A stretch of DNA of 64,000 nucleotides from CAWBAT01 sp963810905 (GTDB taxonomy: Bacteria; Acidobacteriota; Terriglobia; Versatilivoradales; Versatilivoraceae): NCBI GenBank assembly GCA_963810905.1, contig CAWEPG010000002.1, positions 310,001-374,000 of the forward strand. Reading direction: 5' to 3'. The notes beneath the pieces were generated by a model that was given only the letters and a program-made list of their open reading frames with translations, ran no database searches and was not told the DNA's origin. This document shows, in pieces, positions 1-8,955 of the stretch (positions are counted from its first letter, which is position 1; each line of letters begins with the position of its first letter). The position numbers were made by a program, and so were the translations under genes.

Positions 1-546
1 GGTCACGATCACAAGGTATGAAAATTCGTTTGGACTGATTTTTTCAAAAGCGACTTCGAAACTATCTCCATAAATTTCAATAGCTTCAGGAAATCGCTCC
101 CGGTTGGCATAGCGGGGGCGGTTGTCAATAATTACGGCATTGAAACCGGCTAAAGTCGCGATTTTGGAGATATATTTTGAAATGTGTCCGGCTCCAAAAA
201 TGTAAGCCGTCGGAGTTGCCAGAATGGGTTCAATAAAAATCTCAACTTTACCGCCGCAAATTAGCCCCGTTTCCAGGTTTGCGGAATCTGTCAAATCAAA
301 TAAAATCCGCCTGGGTTTTTCTTCGAACATGACTTGCCGAGCGGCCTTCCAAACATCATTTTCTACGCACCCGCCACCGACTGTGCCGATGGTAGACCCA
401 TCTTCCAGAACCAAAATTTTCGCGGTTTCGAAGCTAGGGACCGACCCTCGAATTTGAATAATCGTTGCTAGGGCGGCCCTCTTCCCTTCTTTCCTCAGCT
501 TTGCAATTTCTTCATAAATATCCGGATTTCGGTTCAGTTCACTCAT
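1..546 (-). CDS. XdhC/CoxI-family protein, C-terminus cut by window edge
   Basis: The reverse strand is open from an ATG at 546 to base 1 (182 codons, no stop), so the gene runs off the left edge. The N-terminal part has the XdhC_CoxI pattern: a GSVP motif near residue 34, then the segment GTVGGGCVENDV near residue 55 and the ICGG stretch near residue 97. After residue 110 a Rossmann-type region begins with FGAGHISK, the XdhC C-terminal domain. Members insert or sulfurate the molybdenum cofactor of xanthine dehydrogenase or CO-dehydrogenase-type hydroxylases, so a molybdo-hydroxylase operon probably lies to the left of the window. The gene points away from the cold-shock gene. Family assignment is secure; the partner enzyme is inference. 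Confidence 0.85.
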   Translation of the reverse strand, partial: MSELNRNPDIYEEIAKLRKEGKRAALATIIQIRGSVPSFETAKILVLEDGSTIGTVGGGCVENDVWKAARQVMFEEKPRRILFDLTDSANLETGLICGGKVEIFIEPILATPTAYIFGAGHISKYISKIATLAGFNAVIIDNRPRYANRERFPEAIEIYGDSFEVAFEKISPNEFSYLVIVT

Positions 547-735
547 GCAAGTCCTTGGAATTCTAATGGGTTCCGCTGTCTTACAAGCGTCTAGTATAAA
601 CGAATCTTGTTTGTTTAAAAAAGTGATTAAAGCGATTCTGGAATTCGCCGATATTTGAATTCGAGGAGCCAAAAATGGATGGGAGTCAGGCTCTTGACTC
701 TGATTGATGCCGGTCTGGAGCCGTTTTCAAAGATC

Positions 736-763
736 TTGACACCCTTTTCATTTTTTGTATACT
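736..763 (+). promoter_or_regulatory. sigma-70-type promoter of the cold-shock gene
   Basis: TTGACA at 736-741 is followed after 16 bases by TATACT at 758-763, a near-consensus vegetative promoter. Transcription would start near 770 and leave a leader of about 155 bases before the cold-shock start codon at 926. The block 547-735 between this promoter and the divergent XdhC gene shows no other gene. Confidence 0.6.
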
Positions 764-925
764 CTGCGAAAAGTTGTAATGTTTTTAGGGCCTTGATCTC
801 GAAGGCAGGTCGGAAAAAGGTGAAGGAAGATGCACAAACTGAAACGAACTTGGTTTCGAGGCTTCTTCAAGTAATAAAAACATGTACGACGAAATTTTTA
901 TCATTTGAAAGGAGTCTCGAGTCTG

Positions 926-1138
926 ATGAGTAGAGAGACTGGTAAAGTAAAGTGGTTCAATAATGCAAAGGGATATGGCTTTATCGAGCGTGCATCCGGT
1001 GGTGATGTATTTGTTCATCACACTGCGATCCAGGCCGATGGCTATCGAACTTTGGAAGAAGGCCAGCAGGTTGAGTTCACCGTTGTGCAAGGTCCGAAAG
1101 GACTTCAGGCACAAGAAGTAACCAAGCCTGCTCAGTAA
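926..1138 (+). CDS. cold-shock protein (CspA family)
   Basis: A 70-residue single OB-fold RNA/DNA-binding protein. RNP1 (KGYGFIER, residues 15-22) and RNP2 (DVFVHHTAI, residues 27-35) are intact, as are the aromatic residues W10, F11, F19 and F29 used for nucleic-acid stacking. I place the start at the ATG at 926 because AAAGGAG lies a good distance upstream (908-914) and because family members begin just before the GKVKWFN motif; an upstream in-frame start at 905 would add seven unlikely residues. It is a single-gene unit: promoter at 736-763, long leader, and an intrinsic terminator at 1169-1202. The long 5' leader is what is known for cold-regulated csp genes in other bacteria; whether this one is cold-induced is inference. 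Confidence 0.95.
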   Translation: MSRETGKVKWFNNAKGYGFIERASGGDVFVHHTAIQADGYRTLEEGQQVEFTVVQGPKGLQAQEVTKPAQ

Positions 1139-1168
1139 GTAAAATCTGGCTCAACTTAATGTACCTAG

Positions 1169-1202
1169 GCCCTGAAACTAGACGGTTGCAGGGCTTTTTT
1201 TT
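1169..1202 (+). terminator. intrinsic terminator after cold-shock gene
   Basis: GCCCTG (1169-1174) pairs with CAGGGC (1189-1194), and the stem is followed at once by eight T residues (1195-1202). It lies 30 bases after the cold-shock stop codon. Confidence 0.85.
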
Positions 1203-1558
1203 GGAATTTCATCAGCCCTATCGTGCGTCCTTGACGTGACTGTCCCATCTTCAATTTCCTCTCATTACTGGTAAGACCCACCCATAGGCTCCTCTGGAAG
1301 TGGGGAACTGAGATAAGACTCAGCTAGACAGGCAAATCGAGAGTATTCCCCTCTCTGGAGAGGAGAGAAGGCTGCTAGGCCTTCAGGGTGCGCAAGATTG
1401 CCAATCGTATTGATGAATCGAGTCCTTAGTACTAGACTACAAATTTGATTCCGTAAGAATACGATGGAGAATCGCGACGACAAGAAAACCATATAGTATG
1501 CCGTCTATTGATCGGCGAATGCAGAATTCCGACTTTACCCCTTCCGCCCGAGAAAACC
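1203..1558. other. intergenic stretch with degenerate repeats
   Basis: I see no gene here. It contains degenerate inverted motifs (for example CCCCTCTCTGGAGAGG around 1348-1363) and wording such as 'ggcttcag...' that recurs near 3520-3560, suggesting decayed copies of a dispersed intergenic repeat. Confidence 0.4.
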
Positions 1559-2534
1559 ATGTCCAACACTGAACAAAGTTCTTCAGCAGTACCATCCAGA
1601 ATTGGCCTCCCTGCTGGACTCATCAGCCAGGAAGCTACGGTCCGCTCAGCCGCAACAATCGCATTTACAGAAGGGCCTGCAGCTGATTCCGAGGGAAATG
1701 TGTACTTCAGCGATATCATGAACAACCGGATCATGCGGCTCGCAGCCGACGGTTCTGTCAGCGTATTCCGGTCAGACAGTGGACGAACCAATGGAAATCT
1801 TTTTGACCAACAGGGTCGCCTGGTTAGCTGTGAAGGCGCTGAAATGGGTTCTGGGGGCCGAAGAAGGATGGTTCGGACAGATTTGAAAACGGGAGAAATA
1901 GAAATTTTAACTGAACATTTCAATAGTCGTCGCTACAACAGCCCAAATGACCTGGCAATAGATACTCACGGGCGAATTTATTTCACCGATCCCTGCTATG
2001 GAGACCGTTCGCAAATGGAGATGGAAATCGAGGGAGTTTATCGAATTAATCCGGATGGTGTCAGTGGAAAGAGTATTGGAGCAGCCCGCGATTCAGCGCC
2101 CGAACGGGATAACTGTCACTCCAGACGATCGCTGCCTCTACTTGGTTGACAGTAACCCGAACCGCGGAGGGAACCGTAAGATCTGGGGTTTCGACATTGA
2201 GAGCAGCGGTCGAGTTACTAATCAAAGGCTAGTCTATGATTTTGCGCCAGGCCGCGGTGGCGATGGCCTTAGACTGGATGTTGAAGGGAACCTGTGGGTA
2301 GCGGCAGGCATCAACGTTCCCAGGCACGGAGGGGAAACGGCCGAAGTACCCGCCGGGATTTATGTGATCCGGCCCGACGGCAAGCTCTTGGGGCGGATCC
2401 CTATTCCTGAAGATCTCGTGACCAACCTCACCTTTGGAGGAAAAGATAAAAGAACAATTTATGTGACCGCAGGCAAATGCCTGTTTAAGACCCGGATTGA
2501 CGTTTCTGGGTGGAGTGTCTATCCGCCACTTTAG
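1559..2534 (+). pseudogene. SMP-30/gluconolactonase-family protein, one frameshift
   Basis: Two overlapping frames together make one six-bladed SMP-30 beta-propeller of about 325 residues. The first frame gives the N-terminal blades (EGPAADSEGNVYFSDI; NSPNDLAIDTHGRIYFTDPCYG), the second the rest (RPNGITVTPDDRCLYLVD; GGDGLRLDVEGNLWVA). The switch falls near 2060-2070 and equals one extra base. The metal-binding Glu (EGP), the Asn of SPND, the Asn of RPNGI and the Asp of GGDG are all kept, so the protein would be active if the reading frame were whole. These enzymes hydrolyse sugar lactones or related esters; substrate unknown. The start at 1559 was chosen as the ATG nearest the conserved region; an upstream ATG at 1508 is also possible. 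Either a recent pseudogene or an assembly indel. Confidence 0.8.
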
Positions 2535-2688
2535 GTTGTAAGAAGCTGGACTCTGTTAGGCCAATTGTGGTCTAGTCCGACGTATCTGACGGAGGACCGA
2601 ATCCGCCAGACAACGGATGAGGCCGGGTGGTTCTAGAATACAGCGGCGTCGCGGAGTTCCCGCTCCAAAGGTTTCACAGTTATCAAAA

Positions 2689-3393
2689 ATGTCTGGCCCA
2701 GATCTCCAGAATACCCACTCAATCTCCCATCTTCTCCAGAACATTTGCGAATGCACTCGCTGCCCCCGTTTGGTGAAGTGGCGCGAACAAGTTGCTCGCG
2801 AGAAAGTCGCACGCTATCGGGATTGCGAGTACTGGGGAAAACCAGTACCAAGCTTTGGAACGATCTCCGGCAGGCTTCTGATCGTAGGGCTGGCACCAGC
2901 TGCTCATGGAGGAAACCGCAGCGGCAGAATGTTCACTGGTGACCGAAGTGGAGATTGGCTTTATCGGTCACTGCACAAATTCGGATTTGCGAGTCAGCCC
3001 GTTTCCATTGATCGAGACGACGGACTGAGGCTCGTCGACTGTTACATTTCGGCTGTCATCCATTGTGCCCCACCCGCTAACAAACCGGATCCCAAAGAGA
3101 TCTCCAATTGCCGCAATTACCTGGTTCAGGAACTGGAATATCTTCGCCGGCTCAGCGTAATCGTGGCGCTCGGAAGAATAGCGTTTGATCAAATATTCAC
3201 ATTGCTGTCCACCCGCGGCGCAAAGAAACGGCCAAGGTTTCACCATGGGCTGGAGGTTGAACTCGAACAGGGTATCCACTTGCTCGCCTCCTTCCACCCG
3301 AGCCAACAAAACACTTTCACCGGCAAGCTGACGGAACCCATGTTCGACGCAATTTTTCAAAGAGCCCGTGGAATTATTGGAGAATTAAAATGA
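2689..3393 (+). CDS. family 5 uracil-DNA glycosylase (UDGb)
   Basis: A 234-residue DNA repair glycosylase removing deaminated bases from DNA. Visible family marks are the cysteines near the N-terminus (C22 and C25 in CTRCPR, with C20) for the iron-sulfur cluster, the motif GLAPAAHGGNR (residues 67-77), where UDGb enzymes carry Ala-Pro-Ala in place of a catalytic Asp, the MFTGDRSGDWL segment, and the C-terminal SFHPSQQNTFTGKLT motif. The ATG at 2689 is preferred to one at 2617 because family members begin shortly before the first cysteines. Stand-alone gene, no partner evident. Confidence in family is high. Confidence 0.92.
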   Translation: MSGPDLQNTHSISHLLQNICECTRCPRLVKWREQVAREKVARYRDCEYWGKPVPSFGTISGRLLIVGLAPAAHGGNRSGRMFTGDRSGDWLYRSLHKFGFASQPVSIDRDDGLRLVDCYISAVIHCAPPANKPDPKEISNCRNYLVQELEYLRRLSVIVALGRIAFDQIFTLLSTRGAKKRPRFHHGLEVELEQGIHLLASFHPSQQNTFTGKLTEPMFDAIFQRARGIIGELK

Positions 3394-3843
3394 ATACTTC
3401 CGGAGAGATCTTTGCCCTCGCTCTTGGTTCTTGCTCTCTGTTTCATCCCAAGTAGCAATCAAATGGGTACATAGTGTCGAGCTTGCTCTCTCCAACGGAG
3501 GCGAAACGAAACAAGTCCCCTCCGCGGGAGGGGATATAGGGCTTTAGCCCTCAGGGGTGGGTATGATTAGTGCTGGGAGCGCGGGAGATTTGCCTGCTTT
3601 TGTTCAGTAACGAACCCACCCCTACGCCCCTCCGTCTGAGGGGAATTAGAATGTAACCGTTTGAATGTGACATAGTATCAGATGAGAATTGTCCTTTTTC
3701 CACGAGCTCGGTACAGCTTGGAACTCAGTCTTCTCTTGCTTGACAACCTGACGAAAAGAAAATAGCTTTTCCGATCATTAGGAGATAATTCTTCCCTCAT
3801 TGGAAGATTGCGCCACAATGAGGTTTTGCTAGAGGAATCTAGA
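3394..3843. other. intergenic stretch with repeat remnants
   Basis: No gene is visible. It holds a short inverted motif (CCCCTCCGCGGGAGGGG around 3519-3535), phrases on the theme 'cccacccctacgcccctcc' and one copy of a 29-base repeat (3573-3601) shared with 42005-42033. Confidence 0.45.
3573..3601 (+). repeat. 29-base dispersed hairpin repeat, copy 1
   Basis: This segment matches the reverse complement of 42005-42033 at about 24 of 29 positions, starting with CTGGGAGCGCGGG and ending in GCTTTT. In this copy the hairpin arms have diverged; in the 42 kb copy they are perfect. Confidence 0.55.
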
Positions 3844-4599
3844 ATGCCCCAAATTATTACCGCTCTTCTCTCATCTTGGATATTCATATTGGCGCTTGCA
3901 GCTTTCGGGCAAAATACCTCGAACGTTTACCTGTCGGCTAAACGACCAGAGGCTCTCGCATTAATCGGAGACCGGTATCACAGCCCCGTTTACATCCGCG
4001 ACGGACTTATTCCGGCTTTTGCACGCGAAAATGTTCCTGTCACGTTTATAGAAAACGTCGAGGCCTTGAATTCCGATTCCCTTCAACGGTTTCAGCTACT
4101 GGTTATTTTCAGAGATGGTATGAATTGGCCGAAAGGGTACGATCAACCACATGTCAAGTGGATGACAGATTCACAACAGCAAGTCATCTGGGATTTCGTC
4201 AACAGGGGAGGAGGCTTTCTTGCACTACATAACGCTGAAGGGGTTTACCCTCCAGGCGGCTTGTATTACAAACTCCTCGGCGGTGATTTTAGCGGGCACC
4301 CGGACCCGGCGCTATTTACGATTCGCGTCGAAGACAAGAACCATCCCGTCACTGCAGGTATAGAGGATTATGCGATCTTCGACGAACAGCACATCGTGAA
4401 GTACTCCCTGGATCGTGAACATTTGTTGCTCCGAAGCATTTCTGGAAGTAATCAGGAATCTGCAGCCGGCTGGTGGCAGGAGGTTGGGAAAGGGAGGGTG
4501 GTGTATCTCTCCCAAGGTCATACGCCCGAAGGGCTCAACCACGCGATGACACAACACTTGATTCGTAACGCCATGCGTTGGTGCCTCAAGATAGAATAG
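3844..4599 (+). CDS. secreted ThuA-domain protein
   Basis: 251 residues. The first ~22 residues are a signal peptide (hydrophobic LLSSWIFILALAAFG). The remainder is a ThuA-like, glutamine-amidotransferase-fold domain: the GGGFLALHNAEG segment (about residues 122-133), LLGGDFSGHPDPA, and the late GKGRVVYLSQGHTPEGL. ThuA domains are linked with sugar metabolism and with secreted sugar-active proteins; catalytic activity is not established for most. The ATG at 3844 follows a GAGGAAT ribosome site. Its neighbours are not co-directional partners in an obvious operon. Substrate unknown. Confidence 0.85.
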   Translation: MPQIITALLSSWIFILALAAFGQNTSNVYLSAKRPEALALIGDRYHSPVYIRDGLIPAFARENVPVTFIENVEALNSDSLQRFQLLVIFRDGMNWPKGYDQPHVKWMTDSQQQVIWDFVNRGGGFLALHNAEGVYPPGGLYYKLLGGDFSGHPDPALFTIRVEDKNHPVTAGIEDYAIFDEQHIVKYSLDREHLLLRSISGSNQESAAGWWQEVGKGRVVYLSQGHTPEGLNHAMTQHLIRNAMRWCLKIE

Positions 4600-4916
4600 T
4601 ATTGAATACCCATTTTCGCTTGTAAGGTTACGTTGGGGAGTAAGTCAGCCTAAAAGAGGCTTGAAGAGAAAGCCTATTAAGGTTCATGCTCGGTGGCCTT
4701 TAGCTTCCGTGTTTCCAAGATTTAGCGATGTAAGTATATGAGGAGAATGACTCGCAACGAATATCAACCTTGATTTGCGAAGAAAGGAAATTGAAGGCGA
4801 CGAAATCGATCTGAGAAATGATTAATAAGTTATTTATTATAAGCTACTTATACTGTTCTTACCTTGCATGCTCAAAAACCTTGGTAAATATTCAGTATTC
4901 TGGTTTGTTTCATGTC
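4600..4916. other. AT-rich intergenic stretch
   Basis: No gene seen. An AT-rich patch around 4820-4860 precedes the promoter at 4917. Confidence 0.4.
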
Positions 4917-4944
4917 TTGACACTATTGCGATAAGGGATACAAT
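4917..4944 (+). promoter_or_regulatory. sigma-70-type promoter
   Basis: TTGACA at 4917-4922, 16-base spacer, TACAAT at 4939-4944; expected start near 4951. It could drive a short RNA ending at the hairpin at 5003-5029, or the HAD gene at 5109, or both. Confidence 0.6.
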
Positions 4945-4950
4945 AGTATT

Positions 4951-5036
4951 GGGGTAGCTTAAGAGAAGCGTCTCGCAGCGCGTTGTTCTCTCCTCACTCC
5001 CTGCACGGCCAGCAAATTGCTGGCCGTGCCTGTTTT
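4951..5036 (+). ncRNA. candidate small RNA or attenuator leader
   Basis: Between the promoter at 4917-4944 and the HAD gene lies a structured stretch of about 85 bases. AGAGAA (4962-4967) can pair with TTCTCT (4986-4991), and a perfect 12-base-pair hairpin (GCACGGCCAGCA 5003-5014, loop AAT, partner 5018-5029) is followed by CTGTTTTC. The long perfect stem plus a short U tract looks like a terminator, so the unit may be an independent RNA or a leader that attenuates the HAD gene. It is not a known RNA family that I recognise. The U tract is short, so termination may be weak. Confidence 0.3.
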
Positions 5037-5108
5037 CAGGGCTTTTTGTTCTGGAAAGCAGGTGAGGAACACCGGCGCTTCTTGTGGATTGCTCTAATTC
5101 CCGCCCTA

Positions 5109-5942
5109 ATGAAAATTAAGCTCGTCGCTCTGGATATCGATGGAACACTGCTGGATAGCCAGGGAGAGCTCCCCGTTGAAAATGCCAACGCAATAGAAGA
5201 AGTTCTTGAGCGAGGGGTCAAGGTCATTCTAGTCACTGGCCGTCGGAGTGGAACAGCCCTGAAGGTGGCTTCCTCCCTCAATCTCAGCTTTCCCATGATT
5301 GTTCATAACGGGGCGCTCATCAGAGTGCCTCACAATTCCCACCGAATTCGCGCACAATTTATCCAGCCCGAGATTGCATTTGAGATCCTTTCAGGCACTG
5401 AACAGTATCGGGATTATGTCGTTCTGCATCGCGACAAGAATGAGTCTGGCCAGCAAGTTGTTCATCCCAGTTGTCGCCAAAACGCTCTGATGCAAAGATA
5501 TTTGGCACATTTTCCGGATGGAGTCCTTGAAATTCAATCCCTGACTGATGTTCTGGATGAGGATTTGATACAAGTGATGTTTGGCGGCCATTTGCCTGTC
5601 GTTCAGGAGATCGAACAGTATCTAGTGCTCTCTGGTCTCATAAGCCGGGTGAACATGACCAAGACCTATTACCCCGAAAGAGGGCTAGGGATTATCGATC
5701 TGCTCGACAAAGGGTGCTCCAAAGGAGCTGCTCTCAAATATCTGGCCAACTATTATGGCTTGACCCCGGGAGAAATTCTAGCGATTGGGGACAATCACAA
5801 TGACCTGGAAATGCTGGAGTTCTCTGGAATAGGGGTCATCATGGGAAATTGTGTCAGGGATTTAAAGAACAAAGGTTTTTACGAGACAGCCAGTAACAAT
5901 GAAAATGGCGTCGCGTTAGCTCTTCGCCAGTTCGTGGTTTAG
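5109..5942 (+). CDS. Cof-type HAD-IIB phosphatase
   Basis: 277 residues. Motif I is D9-I-D11-G-T, motif II is VTGR near residue 44, and the C-terminal motif GDNHNDLEML (D at about 228) completes the HAD site; the cap between them has the Cof (IIB) layout. Such cytosolic enzymes dephosphorylate sugar phosphates, phosphorylated cofactors or flavin precursors; the substrate cannot be read from sequence. I chose ATG 5109 because family members begin directly with the KLVALDIDGT strand; an upstream in-frame ATG at 4983 would translate through the leader hairpin. Transcription probably comes from the promoter at 4917. Confidence 0.9.
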   Translation: MKIKLVALDIDGTLLDSQGELPVENANAIEEVLERGVKVILVTGRRSGTALKVASSLNLSFPMIVHNGALIRVPHNSHRIRAQFIQPEIAFEILSGTEQYRDYVVLHRDKNESGQQVVHPSCRQNALMQRYLAHFPDGVLEIQSLTDVLDEDLIQVMFGGHLPVVQEIEQYLVLSGLISRVNMTKTYYPERGLGIIDLLDKGCSKGAALKYLANYYGLTPGEILAIGDNHNDLEMLEFSGIGVIMGNCVRDLKNKGFYETASNNENGVALALRQFVV

Positions 5943-6033
5943 CCCTCCATGGGATTCTCCGATTCCCCGAATATTCGGTTCATCGAATCCTCCACGGCTG
6001 TGTGCGGTCTCTCCGCGAAGGGAGGGCAAATGG

Positions 6034-6070
6034 AAAAAAAGCTATGGGGAACGCTAACTTCAGCGTTCCC
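6034..6070 (-). terminator. terminator downstream of OmpA-family gene
   Basis: On the reverse strand GGGAACGCT and AGCGTTCCC (6070-6062 and 6055-6047) form a 9-base-pair stem, followed six bases later by seven T residues (6040-6034). It lies about 110 bases after the stop codon of the leftward gene ending at 6181. Confidence 0.5.
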
Positions 6071-6180
6071 GTTCGCCTCGCAGCGCTAAATTTAAAGGGG
6101 TGTTACAATTAAAGAGGTAAGAAGATCCAAACCACACACGGCTATTGCAATTCCATGATTGATTAAAACCAAATCATTCC

Positions 6181-6936
6181 CTACTGGTTCGAAGCCACTT
6201 CTTTGGCCGAATCATTTCGCAACAACCGCACTTCTACACGACGGCTCTTTTTGGCACTATACTTACCATCTTCATCTGTGTATTTTGATTCGCCCATGCC
6301 AATCGTTCTCATGCGAAATAGCGGAATCTGTTGTTTTTCCGCCAAATACCGGACGACACTCGACGCCCGATTCTTGCTTAGCGCCAAATTGTAATCTGCG
6401 GGACCGCTAGGATCGGAAAAGCCCTGAATCTCTAGAACATAGCCTTTAGAGTCTTTAATCTCTTGGGCAAGCTCATCCAGAGATGTGACCGCATCTGCAT
6501 CCAGCTGGCTTTGATTTAATTTGAAGTCCACATTTAAAACCTTCACGGAATGAAAATCTTCGATGTTATTCAAACGACCGTTCAGTCGCGTTTCAGTGTC
6601 TGCAGCCGATTTCATAGCCAGATTAGCGGAATCAGCAGCACTTGTTGCCTTTTGATCGGCTACGATAGCTTTCGCGTCGGCGTTCTGAGCGGTATTCATG
6701 GCATTGTTAATCCCGGCCTGTGTCCTTTCGTCCAGATCCTTAATAGCAATTGCTTGCTTTTTGCCAACTTCTTCAAGCTCGTTCAGTCGCCCGGTCAAGG
6801 GATCAATCTGCTTCTTTACGTGGTTTTTCGTAACAAACGGCCAAGCCCCTACTGGCGCCGGTTGAATCATGCTCAGCCCAATGACAAGAATGAACATGAG
6901 GGCAATTAAACCTATCCCTGATCTCTTTGCGTTCAC
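6181..6936 (-). CDS. OmpA-family peptidoglycan-associated protein
   Basis: 251 residues. Start is GTG at 6936 with AAGGAG seven bases upstream. Residues 1-31 form a signal peptide. Residues ~38-120 are Ala-rich and helical with many Asn/Asp (repeated NA.A.AD units), like a Lpp-type coiled stalk. The C-terminal ~115 residues are an OmpA_C peptidoglycan-binding domain: IQGFSDPSGPADYNLALSKNRASSVVRYL and the GMGESK segment. There is no lipobox cysteine and no outer-membrane barrel domain, so it is probably a periplasmic protein tethered to the cell wall rather than a porin. A terminator follows at 6034-6070. Confidence 0.88.
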   Translation of the reverse strand: MNAKRSGIGLIALMFILVIGLSMIQPAPVGAWPFVTKNHVKKQIDPLTGRLNELEEVGKKQAIAIKDLDERTQAGINNAMNTAQNADAKAIVADQKATSAADSANLAMKSAADTETRLNGRLNNIEDFHSVKVLNVDFKLNQSQLDADAVTSLDELAQEIKDSKGYVLEIQGFSDPSGPADYNLALSKNRASSVVRYLAEKQQIPLFRMRTIGMGESKYTDEDGKYSAKKSRRVEVRLLRNDSAKEVASNQ

Positions 6937-7201
6937 TTTAGTTCTCCTTTATTGCTAACTTTACTTCAGGAAGTGCGTCTTACTGATGTCTAATAGAGCA
7001 ATCGACATACCAGCCGCAAAAATTTACTTATCTCTTTCATATGGAACTGTTTAATAGAAAGATAGAGAGGGTTGCCTGTTTCAGGAATGAATAAAGAAAT
7101 TACAGATTCGAGAAAATTCTTCATGGCGGGAAACTCGGGCATCGAGTGCTTCCTACAACCGGCTCGCCAATTCTTTTTCACCTTTGCCCTAAAGGACCTA
7201 G

Positions 7202-7804
7202 CTATTTCACGCTTCGGCGCCGGGGAAAAACCATATTTTTTCGGGTTGTAGCAAGCTTCGAGCAAAAGAAAAGCTCCGTATAGCTTTTCGTAATGTACTG
7301 ATTCGGTGAAAAACCCAATTGCGAAGCGATCCAATCAATCATTTCGGGCTTCCCCTCAATCTCAAGGTAATTTCCGATTGGTGTCTCGTCAATTGTCACC
7401 ACAACCAATTTGCTGGCCTCCCGCTTTTTCGGCCTAAAAGAGGTGCGATACTTCTCGTAGCGGAATCGAGAGCTAAGTCCCAACTGCTCAAGAACCCTAA
7501 ACAACGTCACCCCATTGTCTACCTCTGTCTCTAGTTCCTGCCTGACTTTGTACCGTTTAGACTTTAAAGTAGAGCCCTTGAAGGTCACAATACTTTTGTC
7601 TTGATACTCTCGAAGTCGCAAGAGTTGCCCTTTTCTTCTCAGGGATTGATCCTTGTCATCCAATATCCAGTTCTGTTCCAGAGCACGAGAAAACTCTTCC
7701 CGGAATCCCATCTTGATGAGGATGTGACGGACTTCATGAACATCCTTAATTGCCAGCTTGACCTCCACTTCTAAAGGGCCTCGCGAGGCTGTAGGCTTTT
7801 TCAT
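7202..7804 (-). CDS. CYTH-domain protein (class IV adenylate cyclase / ThTPase-like)
   Basis: 200 residues. The signature ExExK is E12-V-E14-V-K16. The tunnel-fold basic residues follow in order (LRLREY; VTFKG; RYKVRQELETEV) and the acidic pair appears in TIDETPIGNYLEIEG, with a late YTEL. Such enzymes act on triphosphorylated substrates (thiamine triphosphate, inorganic triphosphate or ATP to cAMP). The spacing of the bacterial class IV cyclase type (VDETPIGNYLEIEG) is evident, but cyclase activity is not proven by that. AGGAG lies 7 bases before the ATG at 7804. Confidence 0.88.
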   Translation of the reverse strand: MKKPTASRGPLEVEVKLAIKDVHEVRHILIKMGFREEFSRALEQNWILDDKDQSLRRKGQLLRLREYQDKSIVTFKGSTLKSKRYKVRQELETEVDNGVTLFRVLEQLGLSSRFRYEKYRTSFRPKKREASKLVVVTIDETPIGNYLEIEGKPEMIDWIASQLGFSPNQYITKSYTELFFCSKLATTRKNMVFPRRRSVK

Positions 7805-7991
7805 GTGATAACTCCTAGAGAGGACTGGCCACTTTATACCAACACATTGCTTCTTGTTGCTAATGATCTTTGAAAGGCTCTGATTGACTAGCTACCGGGA
7901 GCGTAGGGATCCTACTCGCATTGCGAGTCCCCTTCTCCCGAAGGATCTTCATCTCATGGAATTATTTCCCCCGCTGAGCTAGACTGAAAGC

Positions 7992-8910
7992 ATGGAGAAC
8001 GACGACTTAACGCTTTCCGCTCTGAGGGAACGGACTCACGCAATCAGCCAAGAGCAATGGTACAAAGCGGCTGTAGAGTACCCCGGCGTCGCTCTCCCTC
8101 TCCACGCATTTGAAGAAAAAGTTTTCAAAGTGCTGCAAAAGTCTCTCACTCAGATTCCGGCAGTCGACTCGCACGGAAACCGCTGAACGAGAACTGATCC
8201 ATCTTTTATCACATCTGCATTGGCAGGAACTTTATTTAACAACTGCTTGCGCGCGCGGAATTGAAGCAGCTTGGAATATTTTCCATTCCCAGTATCGAGG
8301 CACTATATTAAAAACGGCCATGAGAAGCGCAAGCAACACAAGTGAAGGCCAGGAAATAGCTGACTCCTTTCTCTCGGAATTGTTTCTGCCTTCTCAGACA
8401 GGATCGAGTGAAGGCGAATAAAAAATTGGGCAATATTCAGGTATCGGCTCATTGGAAGGCTGGATCAAGGTAGTCATCTCCCGCCAATCCATCGATAGAA
8501 TTCGAGCCCAAAAGAGGCAAATCCCAATCGACGACCTCGAAGTTGAACCCCCTTCATTGGATCAGTCTGCACGGGCAGATTCCAGGATTCTGGAACATGA
8601 TAAACAACGAGCATTACAGATGGTCTCGTCTGGTCTGAGCGAAGCTTTAAGGCAGCTTGAGCCGCAACAAAAAATAATTTTGCAATTGTATTACTTGCAA
8701 CAGGTGACACTGAAAGAAATCGGCGACTTTTTGAAAGTTCATGAATCCACCGCTTCACGAACGCTCGATCGCCTGAAAACTCAGTTATTGGCGTCTGTGA
8801 GTGATCATCTCCAGGAAAAGTTCAAGATCAAGAAGGCAGAAGTGAGGCACCTCATCGGGCTTGCCCGATCTCACATTGAATTGGATTTGAAACAAATCTT
8901 AGCGGAGTAA
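7992..8910 (+). pseudogene. sigma-70-family RNA polymerase sigma factor, frameshift plus in-frame stop
   Basis: Reading 7992-8170, then one frame over to 8910, gives an ECF-like sigma factor of about 305 residues. A +1-type shift falls around 8150-8175, and in the second frame a TAA at 8419-8421 interrupts an otherwise continuous sequence (…SSEGE stop KIGQYSGIGSLEGWIKVV…). Region 2 is represented by GSLEGWIKVVISRQSIDRIR and region 4 by LEPQQKIILQLYYLQQVTLKEIG with the HTH HESTASRTLDRLK. It is directly followed by an anti-sigma factor gene (start 8956), so the two formed a sigma/anti-sigma operon. Two independent lesions make it either inactive or badly assembled. Confidence 0.75.
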
Positions 8911-8955
8911 AGGTGCAATTTCCCCAGATTGCTCCGTCTAGTCTATGAGGGACCC

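Noticed and set aside
785..1114. 109-codon reverse frame over the cold-shock gene
   Set aside because: It runs antisense through the conserved RNP motifs and has no family features.
6990..7334. 114-codon reverse frame between the OmpA-family and CYTH genes
   Set aside because: Overlaps the CYTH gene in another frame and shows no family signal.
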